NCBI GenBank assembly: GCA_947396885.1 | Contig: OX377203.1 | Location: forward strand, 7,502,001-7,566,000 | Direction of reading: 5' to 3' | Origin: Heligmosomoides polygyrus polygyrus | Lineage: Eukaryota > Nematoda > Chromadorea > Rhabditida > Heligmosomidae | Length of the DNA: 64,000 nucleotides | Part shown: piece by piece, positions 36,021 through 48,300 of the stretch | Position numbering within the stretch: the stretch's first letter is position 1 | How the letters are laid out: each line of letters begins with the position of its first letter | The notes under the pieces: model-generated | What the model was told of the DNA's origin: nothing | Databases searched by the model: none | Seen by the model: the letters and a program-made list of their open reading frames with translations, nothing else | Program-made: the position numbers and the translations under genes

Positions 36021-36147
36021 CTGCGGCGTTGCCGCTGCCCTATCTTAAACCATAGGGCAGGGACGCAGAGATCGCCGCCGGCGGCGTCCCTGCCCTATCC
36101 TTAACCATAGCGGAGAGCGGCACTGCCGCAGAAGTGTGGGGGCCTCA
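36007..36147. repeat. CCGCACAC-family inverted repeat
   Basis: Left CCCGCACACATCTGCGGCG, right inverse CCCCACACTTCTGCGGCAG, with two CCTATC...ACCATAG copies in the centre. Related to the 133-913 family and partly overlaps the right arm of the 35417-36020 foldback. Confidence 0.5.
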
Positions 36148-36323
36148 AGATGATTTATTGATTTAAATGAGAGTGTCGGGTAGACTTCCCTGACTTGACT
36201 TTCACCCAGCTATATATTAAGAAAATAGATTTCCTAAGTCTGCGCAGCACAGAAGACTTAATGCTGTTTTGCAACAGTTTTAAAACGATGCGTGGTAGCG
36301 TTGCTAGATTTTAGTACTTTCAG

Positions 36324-36380
36324 CCCGAAGTAAAATTTGACGACGAAGACATTATAGGAAAAGCGAATCCGTTCAAAAGC
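36324..36380 (+). CDS. Gene B exon 1: extracellular segment before TM1
   Basis: 57 bp, acceptor ACTTTCAG, donor GTAAGT; reads PEVKFDDEDIIGKANPFKS. Equal in length to A exon 1. Confidence 0.7.
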
Positions 36381-39300
36381 GTAAGTAAAGGTTTTCCCGA
36401 CAATTATGAGAGAGATTGAATCAATCTATAATATACTACTACTGCTTTCTGACACTAGAGTAAAAATTGCTAATACATTAAACTAGATGTAAGCTCAGGT
36501 CAAAATATCGAAATATATCTCAGATCCAAGAAAGGGACGCTTCTTTCCTGATGTGCTTCAGGAGCAGAAAAGGAAACGTGCACTAGAGGAAAATGTTCAA
36601 CTCATTTTTGAATCCTTTCAAACAGAACTCATGCAATGTGAATAAAATACACAACGATCAGAAAATAATTTGGAGTAGCAAAGGCTGTATAAGAACCGAA
36701 CATATAGCGAACATTGCTTGTAATTAGAAACGAGCTATCAGTGTAATTGTACTTGTAACTGCTGATTCAAAGGTCTATTGCAGACAGCTTTTATTTTGCT
36801 CCTTGTGTGCGGATTTCTACTCTCTTTCCTTATACCTTTATCATTATCAGTGTTTTTCTGTATATCGAGAAAGAAGCGAGTGTTCAATGTTAGTTTATAC
36901 GTTTTCTAAGACCACAATAACTCAATGTTAAGGGCGGTGCCACGGTGAAGAGCTGTAGTGTTAGCTTGTCAGCATAGATCACAAAACAAAACAGCGAACA
37001 AAAGAGGGCAACATTTAATGACAGACTCACTACCATAGCAGATGTATTAGGTTGTCCCATAAGTTCCCGGCGTTTTTTTCAACGATTCATTACGGATTTC
37101 GCCGGCGGTCTCTTGCATAGAGCTATACGGCGTTCGAAAGAGAATAATTTGCTCTATCAGAGCATTGCATTTCTTTTTTGTCCTTAATTTTGTCAATTTT
37201 TAGGTCATTAAAGTGAAAAGAGAAAAAGTGAAAAGTGGGCATCGCCGACAGTTGCTTCTCTCCGCTTAGGTTCGGAATTTTTTGCGCAGCTTTTTATAGC
37301 ATTTGAAAGAGAATGCTCTGTACTCAAGAATACGTGTTGGCCCTATTTGCTCATTTGTCCTTTATTGATTTTAAGGCCACCAAATTGGGACGTCCGAAGG
37401 GGAAGATTTATTTTTACCGACAGCTCCTGCTCTGTGGTAGGACTTTTTTGCTTGGTGTTATATGTCGTTTGAAAGAGAATGTCTTGCTCTATCAGAATTC
37501 GTGTCGCGTTTATTGGCTCGTGCTGATTTCTGTCAAATATCAACAAAAACGTCAAAAAGAGAAAAATCGTCTTCACCAACAACTCCATCGCCTTGTTCAG
37601 TCTGCCTTGCTCTACCAGAATGTATAATTTCTTCTTCGGCCATTTAAATTGTTGCTAATTTTCAGGTCGTCAAAAATGGAGTGCCAGGTCGACAAAGATG
37701 AGTACTTCTGGCACCTTCTTTCTTCTTCTCTTTGCATTCAACCAGGGTTCTAGTGCTGCAAAGGCTGCCAGAGAGACGGTGCTTCGTGTTGATATACAAA
37801 CACCTTTTTTCAACGCCAGTTACAATTCTGTGCAACAATCGTTCAATATGTCCGAGTGATGAATTATGCCTGCCGGCCTGTTTGTCCGTCATCATTTGTC
37901 ACACGGACATATTGAACGATTGTTGCACAGAATTGTAACTGGCGTTGAAAAAAGGTGTTTGTATGTCAACACGAAGCACCGTCTCTCTGGCAGCCTTAGC
38001 AGCACTAGAACCCTAGTTGAAAGCAAAGAGAAGAAGGAAGAAGGTGCCAGAAGTGCTCATCGTTGTTTTGACGGTGCTTGGCACTCCATTTTTGATGACC
38101 TGAAAATTAGCAAAAATCTAAATGGCCGAAGAACAAATTATACAATCTGGTAGAGCAAGACATGCACTTTCAATTGTCATATAAAACTGAGCAAGACAGA
38201 CCGAACAAGGCGAAGGAGTTGTTGGTGAAGACGATTTTTCTCTTTTTGGCATTTTGTTGATATTCGACAGAAACCAGGATGAGCCAATAAACGCGACACA
38301 AATTCTTATAGAGCAAGACATTCTCTTTCGAAGGACATATAGCACCAAGCAAAAAAGTCTACCACAGAGCAGGAGCTGTCGGTAAGCAGGAGCTCCTTCG
38401 GACGTCCCAATTCGGTGGCCTTAAAATCAATAAAGGACAAATGAGCAAATAGGACCAACACGTATTCTTGAGTACAGAGCATTCTCTTTCAAATGCTATA
38501 AAAAGCTGCGCGAAAAATTCTAAACCTAAGCGGAGAGAAGCAACTGTCGGCGATGGCCACTTTTCAGTTTTTACTTTAATGATCTAAAAATTGATAAAAT
38601 TAAGGGTGAAAAAAGCAATACATGCTCTCATGGAGCAAGTCTTCTCTTTCGAAAGCAGTATAGTGCTATGCAAGAGACCGCCGGCGAAATCCGCAATGAA
38701 TCGGCTTATTAATCGGCTTTATTGGCTATGGTTTCGGCTGGATCGCCTTCTTCAAAGCCTGAAAGAGTCAATTCAATTAGATCTTACCCCACCAAACATC
38801 TCCTCAACCCTACAAAATTCAACGTCAAATTTCTGAAAGCCTGAGCAGTGGAAAGAATCCAAGGAACAGCGGGAGCCGCACAGGGTAGAGTGGGGGTATG
38901 GGAAAGTGCCTACCCCAGGCTAGAATGCGAGACTGAGCAAGGGCTTGAGTTCGCGCTTTATGTACAGGCATTCTCCTTCCGGTTGATCTTGGGACTCAGA
39001 ACGCCTCAAAGGATTTCCGCGCCGACGTTTGAACCTCGTGCCCCAGAATCCTCACCTCAACTCCGAAATTCTTCCCTCCATGACAATTGATCATGTGGTA
39101 GCGTAGGACAGTGGATGCCCTAAGCTTTCCCCACCATGCAGATGCCACTTTACGCTCATATGGAGAGGACGGCAGGTTTCGCCAATGTAGTCCTGCCACA
39201 AGCTTGACAGGAGATCAGGTAGACTACACCCGATACGGTACAGATACCTACCTTTCCCACTGGGCAAACAACACAGTTGGGGTTCCACGAGTGCGGTCAT

Positions 39301-42300
39301 ATAGACGATTGCGGAGCAATTGTGTCTTAAGGTTGTCAGATGGAAGATCAACCACCGCAAGGAAATTTTTCAGCCCAGATTGAAATTGATTGATATTTTC
39401 AAAAAAGCATCAGGACAACTTTTCGGCGTGAGCACTGCCCCTAGTGTTCTTTTATTTACAAATTGTAATGAGACTGACTTTAATTAAGGCATCTAATGCA
39501 ACTGTTGCACTACCCGCGATGGACGTCATTTTACTGTTGTCCTGCGTCTTTTTATGCTTATTTTCAGTAATAATTATATGGAATAATGACATGCTTATTC
39601 CAAAACCAAACAACAAGCATACTAGTAAGTTCGGAATCTGATCCTATCATTTGAACTTATTATTCCAGATCTCGTCCCCCTGCCTGGTAACACCAATACA
39701 AGAACATTTTAACGCCTGAGATGTCATTATTTAGCAACACCAAAGCGCCATATTTTTTACTAAACATATAACTGCAGAGCCCGTTCAATACTTGCTAAAT
39801 GCTTCCGATAAAGATTTTTTCAGTTTTGAAGGAATAATCATATTCGTTTAATTTTCGATGATCCCCTGCTATTGCTAATCCTTTATATGAAAAGTGAGGC
39901 ATACTCGAAAACTTCACTCGTAAGACAGCAAAAGAGTGGTAAATTCCCTATGATGTGGAGTGCTACTGTGAGCTGAAAATACGAACTAAAAAATGCTGTA
40001 TATCGAATAAAACAATGCCCATAAAATCTAGTGAAATGAAAATCGTAAAAGAACTAACTCTCATTACAAAGGTCAAGAAGCTTAATTTGTTAAGCAAAGG
40101 AGTGCGCTGCTAAGGCACAGATCCTCTTAAAAATGGGCTAAAATGCTACAGTGCAAAAGCTTGCATTGAACTACAACTGAAACGTTACAGAAGACAACGC
40201 ACTGAAGCTACATGTCCCACTGTCATGAACAGCAGCTCACGACTCCTGGTTTGTAGCTGCAGTTTACTACAGTTCTCAACCATGTTACCGAACTCAAATG
40301 CATGCTACTCAAACCGCTGTATGTATATACCACCCACTTTTTGACGGTATAAACAGTATGTCCCAGAGCTGATGGGCATTCCACACTGTTCGGCTCAGTC
40401 CGCTCCACTGGAAGACTGGCAGACCTGCCGATAAAGGATAAAGGATAAAGGACGGCGTTACTCAATCCCTTCTGGGATGCGCCAGCGCATTCTACTTCTA
40501 CGGGATGTCGTGGAGGCGACATGAATGCGTATTTGGCCATACAATGACTTGCGGTGGCCAGCCGATGAACAAGTCAGCGCTTTATCCTTCCCAGACAAGT
40601 CTGGTACCAATTCACCGACCCCGGAGGGATGGAAGGCTTGGTTGGCCTGGGCGGGAAATCCGAACCAGGAACCTGGTATCGGGTGCACGCGACAGTCGCG
40701 CCTCCTCCGACTGCGCTACACGCGCCCGACCTGCCGATATGACGAACAATACAATACAAGCAATAAAACAAATAGAACAAGAGCTACAAAATTAGGATTG
40801 TAAACTTCGTTGTTGTAGTTGTAGTTGTACTAATGTAGCGCTTGCCATTGCATAATAGCATAAAATATAAATGTAAAATAAATACAAATAACACCAATGT
40901 GAACCACCAAAACCAATTGAACCGTGATGCAGATCAACAGTCCACCTTAAAGGTTAATTTAGTCCTCAAGTAAAGACCAAAGCTCTTGAGAAGCAGAAGC
41001 ATAAAAGAACAGCTGCATCACAATGAGTTATGTTTAGATATAGCCAAGAGGTTAGAAGATCATGAGGACATGTTGCAATGCCAAATCAGTAGAATTCTTG
41101 TTGTCACTACTACAACCGTATACTCACAAACTGAGGACATTCCTGCACTTTTGAAGAAAGCTTTCAACAAGACTGCTTATTATTTCCTCCAACAGCAATT
41201 CAATTTCGTAAGTTTGCTAATCTTTACATTACTGCGGCTGCTTATTCAATCGCCGTATACCTTAGCCTGACTAGATTACGACTACAGTTGAGGGCACAGG
41301 GTGACCATCTCATGCAGTTCTTTGCGACTTGGTTTAGACCACATTTTTTATAGCTAGACTCCCTCTCCAACAAGCTACGTAGGAAATCTTTGTGGCTTCC
41401 TTTCTACTGAAGCCAAACTGATCGAGGTATACCACCAATTAATCTAGCTGCCGCACATGCCATCGCGTTGCTTGTCGTCGGAAGCATAAACAGAATCTGA
41501 CAAGGTGAGCCTCCAAACTGGCTGTGAGCTTTTGCAATGCAATTTTTACAAGATGTAGGTCCCGTGTGGAGAGTCCGAAACCGTAGTTAGTCTTTCGAAA
41601 ACCTCTTCTGTGGTCGAAGAAAGGCGTGCGCAAAGTGACTGCGAAGTTGATCAGTTCCTGCTACCACCCAACAGAATGTGGTCTGTTAGCGCAGTGGGTA
41701 GTGATATTGACTCTCGGTTGCACCGCGTGGGTTCGGCCTCGGTGTAGCCACAGTTTTTGCACACACTGGGTCGTTTTTACTATGTGCTTGCGTGACCACA
41801 GGAGCCAATTTGTCCGCGATTAATGTTTTTATTAAGTACATGTAGCCTTTTTCTGCTTTGAGTCACCTCTCAATGAATCGTACTTGCACTGTGTCGTATC
41901 AACAACGATATCGTAAATGCACACAAACACACACATTTCACGGTATTGGTCATGAGTTTGGTTTGATAGGTAAATAATTAACACTTCTTAAAAGTAATAA
42001 TCGTGTACAAATTGACTCCCGTGATCACGCAAGCACATAACAATAACGATCCGATGTGTGCAAAAACTATGGCGACAACGGGGGTCGAACTGTAAAGCTC
42101 ACTAGGTGCGGCCGAGAGGCGACATCACTACCCACTGCGCCAACCGACCACATTGAGTTGGGTGGCAGCAGGGCGTGATGCACTTCGTGGTCACGCGTCC
42201 GCACGCCTTTTTTCGACCACAGAAGAGCATTCCAAAAATTAAGTACGCTTTCACACTCCCCACAAGGGGCCCTAAAACCTGTTAAAATAGTATAGCAAAG

Positions 42301-45300
42301 GCTCATCGCCACAATGGAGGCTCTCCTTGTAAGATCCCGTGACATTATTCCACAATTATTAAAAATCAAAGACATACCTGGGCAGGTTTGCTGGATTAGG
42401 CTTACACCTTATGTCAAATCATTTGTTCAGTTCAATAAATGGCGAGAAGGTGCACTCAGACATTTGAAGAGGATGAAAGCAAACGATAGTTTATTTCAGA
42501 ATGACTTGGATCAGGTGAGAATTTGTTAGTAAAAATGTATGAGTGTATCATAGGTTATAGGATCTAGACCCAGACAAAAGCTGAACACGCATCTCTCGCT
42601 CATCGCGCCGGCGCGTCATATAATTAGACCACACACGCTGTAGTTCATTGTACTCCTCTAGGACATCTTTGATTCTAAGATGAATCTTATGAAGAGCAAA
42701 AAAAAAGCTGAAGTATTAACAGTAGTTCAGTATAAACAACTGTTTCCAGTAATGAAACATACCAAGGAAGGGTCTCAGACGTAGGTCTGAACGGGGAAAT
42801 GGATAGTACTGCGAGAATCTCCACCCTTCATATAGAAAAACATGCTTCGTTTTTGCAGAGTCCTTGAACCAACAGACAGAGTATACGCGAGCGCGCGATG
42901 AGGTACGTGACGCGACGAAAGGCTCTGCGGCAAACGAATCATTGGCTCAGCAGGGTGCGACGCTGCTTCACAGTCGCTAGGCCGGATGTTCTATTCCCGT
43001 GCTATGCAATGTTTTTGCAATTTTTCATGACCGCTGACTTCTTTACTAATTTGCTTCCTACACATCTGCTACACATTTATTTCACTCCCAATTGTTAAAA
43101 GGGTCAGTTTCGTGACCAACACCCAGATAACCCCTATAGACAAAGTTGGGCGAAAACGGTGACCATGACCTTACCATTAGTCATCCTACTGTAGTCCAGC
43201 GTTATACCAAAAACGGATGTCAGATTCGTGATCAGCACCTCAAATAACCCTCCTTGGAGATGTTTGGACGAAATCGGTGATAACCATTTCGAAACCCTAT
43301 TCACTCGTACCTGACGTGACCTACCGTAATCGGCAAAATTTTCAAAAACGGATGTCAGGTTCGTGATTAGCACCCCAAATAACCCCCCTCGGCGAAGTCT
43401 GCGCGAAAAAATTTTTCGACCTCTCCTCCTCTGGAGTCGTGAAAGTACAATAGTGTCTTAATGGCAGTTTAAATCAGCTTACTTCCTACACATCTTCTAC
43501 ACATTTATTTCACTCTAAATTCTCAAATTAGGGTTTACTTTGAGCTGTGCTTTACTCCCTGCTCTCACTTCTTGTATTATACAACGTTTTGTGTTTTTCA
43601 GCGAATGTTAAACAGTGACCTCAAGAGGTACGGGTTATAGCAGGTACGGGTGACTAGGGCTGCCAAGGTCATATTCACCGATTTCGTCCAAACCTTTCCC
43701 AGGAAGGTTATTTGGGGTGGTGATCATGAATCTGATATCCGCTTTTGTTATAATGCTGGAGTACAATAGGGTGACTAATGGTAAGGTCATGGTCACCGTT
43801 TTCGCCCAACTTTGTCTATAGGGATTATCTGGGGTGTTGATCACGAATCTGGCCCTCTTGACAATTTAGAGCTAAACAAAGGTGTACGAGATGTGTTGGA
43901 AGCAAATTGGTAAAGAAGGCATAGGTCAAGAAAAAATGCAAAAATAGTGCATAGCACGGGAGTCGAACACCTGGTCTAGCACGTGTGAAGCAGCATCGCA
44001 CCCTACTGCGCCACCGATTCGCATGCTGCGGAGCCTTTCGCCACGTCTCATACGTCAGCGCACGCACGCATGCACGTTTGCACGCGGTGACGGTGCGATA
44101 CTGTACCTCACTTCCGAGGGCCCGTAGGTCCTTTGGTTAAAGAACTCAGCAAAAACGAAACATGTTTTTCTACTATACGACGTGTGGAGATTCCCGCAGT
44201 ACTATGCATTTCCCCCTTTCAAACCAGCGCCTGAGACCCTTCCCGGGTTAGAGGATTATAAAAGACTAAAACTCGATCTGAAAATGTAATATTCAAATAC
44301 CAAGTACACCTGCTTTCAGTTGAAAAGGTTCATTTCCGAGCCACTATCCCCGGACAGACTTCTCGGTGATCCTGTTTTCGTGAAGAAAGACGTAATGTTT
44401 TGAAATACGTGGAATAGTTCTTGGGTGCTTTTCCATGTGCTTTGTCGAAACTTTCAGGACCAACAGGAACAGTCTCAATTCATGAAAAACTTTCTGAAAG
44501 CTGTGGCAGAGGTGACCAGGCTCAAATTGCTTATAAATAGCGCAAGCACCAATTTTCTATGATTTTCAATTTTTCTTATCTTATGTTCCAAATGAATAAC
44601 TAATTCTGCACTAGGCGACTCTGAAGAAGGTACTTCAAGCAATTCCAACAACTGAAGAATCTGTGCCACTAATAATTCCGATAACTCTAAATTACTGAGT
44701 GTTACACCGGGGTCTTTCACCCGGGGGCGGAGTCTAGGGGTGTGGCCTGAACCAAAAAAGACAATCGAATTATTTGAACTCTACGGAAAAGCAGACGTCG
44801 GTCCTCCGTCCGCCTTCGCTCTGCCCCGCTCCTTCCGAACCGGCCGCTCGCCACCTCGCACCGAGACCTGGGGCCAGACTCATCAATCGCTTACCGCCCG
44901 GTAACGACATATCGATTGTCGTGTCTGTATATCTGTATCTCTCTGTATTACATACTACGTAGGCCGGTATGGTGAAGCCGTGGGGTGATGATATCAGCGG
45001 TATAGTTGGTGAATCTGGCCGTAGAATGCCTTCGAGACCGACCGCCTGCCACCTCGCGCCAGGTCAAGACTACTCCGAGACCGGCCGCTCGCCACCACGC
45101 ATCAGGTGAAGGCTGAGCCCGGAGTGAAATTTTCAGAATACAGACGAATCAGTGGCTTGAAGACTATTGTTTAGCTAGTGGTGACAAAAAGATTCTCATG
45201 TAAGCTCTGTCGCAACCACGATCGCTTCTCGGTTCGCAGCCGGCCCGGGCTCGCTGTTTCCCACGGTAGCTTGCCGATGAGGCGCCATCGATCGGTCTGG

Positions 45301-48300
45301 GATCATGGGAAAGTTGGTGACGTGGCACATCGATCGGCGCGCGCCGCCTCCTCTTGACAGGCGCGTGCCGCATTCGACGTCCCTGCGCTCCCGCGACGAG
45401 GTCTGCCGACCTCTCGCTCTGCTCCCTTATTCCGGATGGGTACCGCGGGGCCTGATCCCTGCCATTCCAATCGCCGACACTACGGACGGGAGCACCAGGA
45501 GAGTGCCGCGGGTCCGGTGAGCATCACGCTCACCCCCGTAGCCTCACGAGACTCAACCTATTCGGCCACGGAGGACGCCTGACTCCTTCTCTGCTTCTAT
45601 CGTCAGATTGTTGGATATTCTGCTGGTCGCGAAGTGAAATGAACCTCATGGCTTATTTTGTGTGCGCGTGAAGAAACCGGGTCCCTTCATATCAAGTGCA
45701 GTGGTTACATGTGTGTATATCGTGTGTTGCTAAGTGGGTTATTCCTGGGATTGGGTATGTCCCCTGTGGTGTCGTGAAGCTGAGGAGCCGGGTGGCGCAA
45801 GGCGCAGGGAAGAGGTCAGTTCGCACAGCTGGAGGTCCATCAACACGTTAGGCAATTGTTCGACAGTGGCAATACGCGGGGTCCTCTTGGGGTTAGGTAA
45901 GATCTGGGAACCCTCCGGTGCCCGTGGGGCGACACGGAGCCGCAAAGGCACAGAGGGAGGCCCCAGCCTGCAGAGCCACCGATCGCAACAGGCTTCGATG
46001 CATGCAACAACGCATTTCGGCTCCAGCAGATTGGATATTAAGACATTTATCTTTGAAACAGAGCACGAAGTGTAAAACAAGAAGTGGTGGTTGCAAGTTC
46101 GAGTAGAATACCCAGCTCTCCGCACCAGCGAAGAGCGAATAATAGCCAAAAGGTCTCGTCCGCATCTTACTAAGGCGGGACTGCGTAAGAGTGTGAAGCG
46201 CACCTGTAGAAGCAAGAAATGCCAGACTGCAATAATTCTCGGGTTCATGTTCGATACGTGCAGTGATAAAGAGGAAATTCTGCAGTATATCAGCAGTGGT
46301 ACACTGAGTATGACCTAAAAGGGGTTACAGAACGGAATTTTACTCTTTATCGACCACTTTTGTAAGCAATTTCGCACCAGATTAAACTGAAAAATACCTC
46401 CACCTGGCTCGTTAACTTCAAAATGGCCTGTATAGGGAGGTACTCAAAAACAGCGTCGAAACTGCTAGAGATATAAAAACCTCTAGTTGTGAGCGTCTAC
46501 GACTAAGGAAGGCAACTAAAGGGAGCTGGCCGGTGAAGTTATGGGAGAGCTCACCAAAAGTCCTGTGACAGAACAATCGACTACCACTTATTATGGCCGG
46601 AGCCGGAGAGTTTCCACACGTGACCCCAGTTCCCTTAGTGCAGTAGATTTCGTGAGAATAGTTGTCGCATACTTGTCGCTATCCTTATCGTCTAACATCA
46701 GTGCGCCTCTACCGTCTAACCGAGTCGTTACCGACTCCGAATTTTCCACTGCGACCCATAGGAGTCGTGACGACGGATGTAACAGATTAAATTAATTCGC
46801 TATCATAGGACGTAGTGTAGAAGCTGTATACTGTGAAACCAAGACGTTGCGTTGACATTAAGGAGCATATAAATAGCATGCATCAATAAACAGAGAATTT
46901 AAGCGGAGAACAGAAACAACCTTTTTCGTCTTTGTCCCTGTAATCCTAGTCATTCAGTTGGTTATCGTTGCGTTTGCAAATTGTCCTCCGCTTCTCAAGA
47001 ATTCTCTTTTCTCCTTGTTGACTTCTGCGTCTGCGTTGTCGTCGTTGGCGTAGTGTAAACAAGGCTAGAGTTGAGCCACAGCGAGTGATCCTCACTACAG
47101 CTCAACTGTAGCACATCCTGCGCCTTCCCAATCAAAAGGAGCGGATACGTACTAGGATATGGGACATGAGGCACAAGTAGACCCAACTAAGTCGGGTTAT
47201 ACGTACGAATTTACGCACATTCTACAGGGTGCGCCAAAATTATGGCGACAAGGTATTCAATTCGCCGAGAGAGAAAATGCGGTACTTTCGAGAAACCAGC
47301 GATGCGATAATGTTTAACAGTCTACTGTAAACTATACGCAACATTGAGATTCGAAGATATCTCCATCGGCATCGATATAGACTTTGAGACGCTTCTGGAT
47401 GGCATCGACGGCGGCACGCAGGTAAGGCGCGTTGAGCTCATCCCACGCTTTTCTTCAAAGGATCCACGGGGCGGTGAGGTTTCCCGCAGGCTTCCATAGC
47501 TGGCCAGACAGTGTAATCCATCGCATTCAAATCCGCAGAGTTGGCTGTCCACTCGTGGAAGCTGATGAATTGCGGAAAGTTCCCTTTGCACCAGTCTTGC
47601 AGCATTCTTGCTCTGAGAGCTGGAACTCCTTCCTGTTTGAAGGTCCAGGAGGGTGCACGTAGATCTTCTTGTAGGCTTTAAGTTTCAATTTACGGAAGAT
47701 TCTTCTCAACGACGTCTCCATGATGTCCATTTTCCCGACAACCGGCGGACCGAGCGCGCCGGCTTCAGGTGAATTCGTTCACGTACTTTCCTAATGTTGT
47801 CCGTAGTTGTCACAGATACGTGTCTTTCCCGTCCGGATCTATCATCCTCGGTTCCCAGGTCTTCTTAGCGTATAGACCTATTCATACTTTGATCAACTCC
47901 AAGACGGTGGTGAATGTAGCGTGCCGAGAAGCCTTGACGGTAAAGCTCAATGATTTAAGAACGGTGGCACGAACGTTTCACTATTTTGAAAAACTGCTTA
48001 TTGTTATGCTTGACTGAGGTAAGCATAAATTAATTGACTCAATAAAAGCAATAGGAGCACGAAAAAAAAGCAGACGCTCCGAATAAATGGTCAAATTGTT
48101 TGCGCGTGTGCTGTCGCCATAATTTTGGCGCACCCTGTACATTACGTATTTCTTCTACACACATTCCCTAAGGCAAGTCTTAAACATTCTGATTTTAAAC
48201 AGATGTTTCGGATCCATTATTTATATACTTATTTTTATATTTAAGTATACTATCGATGCAGTTAACAAAGCCTTTCGTTCAGGAAATCAGCGATGTAAGA

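Larger units (their letters stand above)
41501..42329. mobile_element. tRNA-bearing long foldback element 1
   Basis: 829 bp of two inward-facing arms. Outer ends CAAGGTGAGCCTCCAAACTG / CAAGGAGAGCCTCCATTGTG; the arms then share TTTTTGCACACA and GTGCTTGCGTGA blocks. Flanks TGA and TAA. Each arm contains a tRNA-like module (41683-41765 and, inverted, about 42075-42150). In the gene B intron between exons 4 and 5. Confidence 0.78.

Noticed and set aside
45739..46248. 169-codon - strand frame
   Set aside because: It falls mostly in the LTR-like repeat and is matched by overlapping frames on the other strand.
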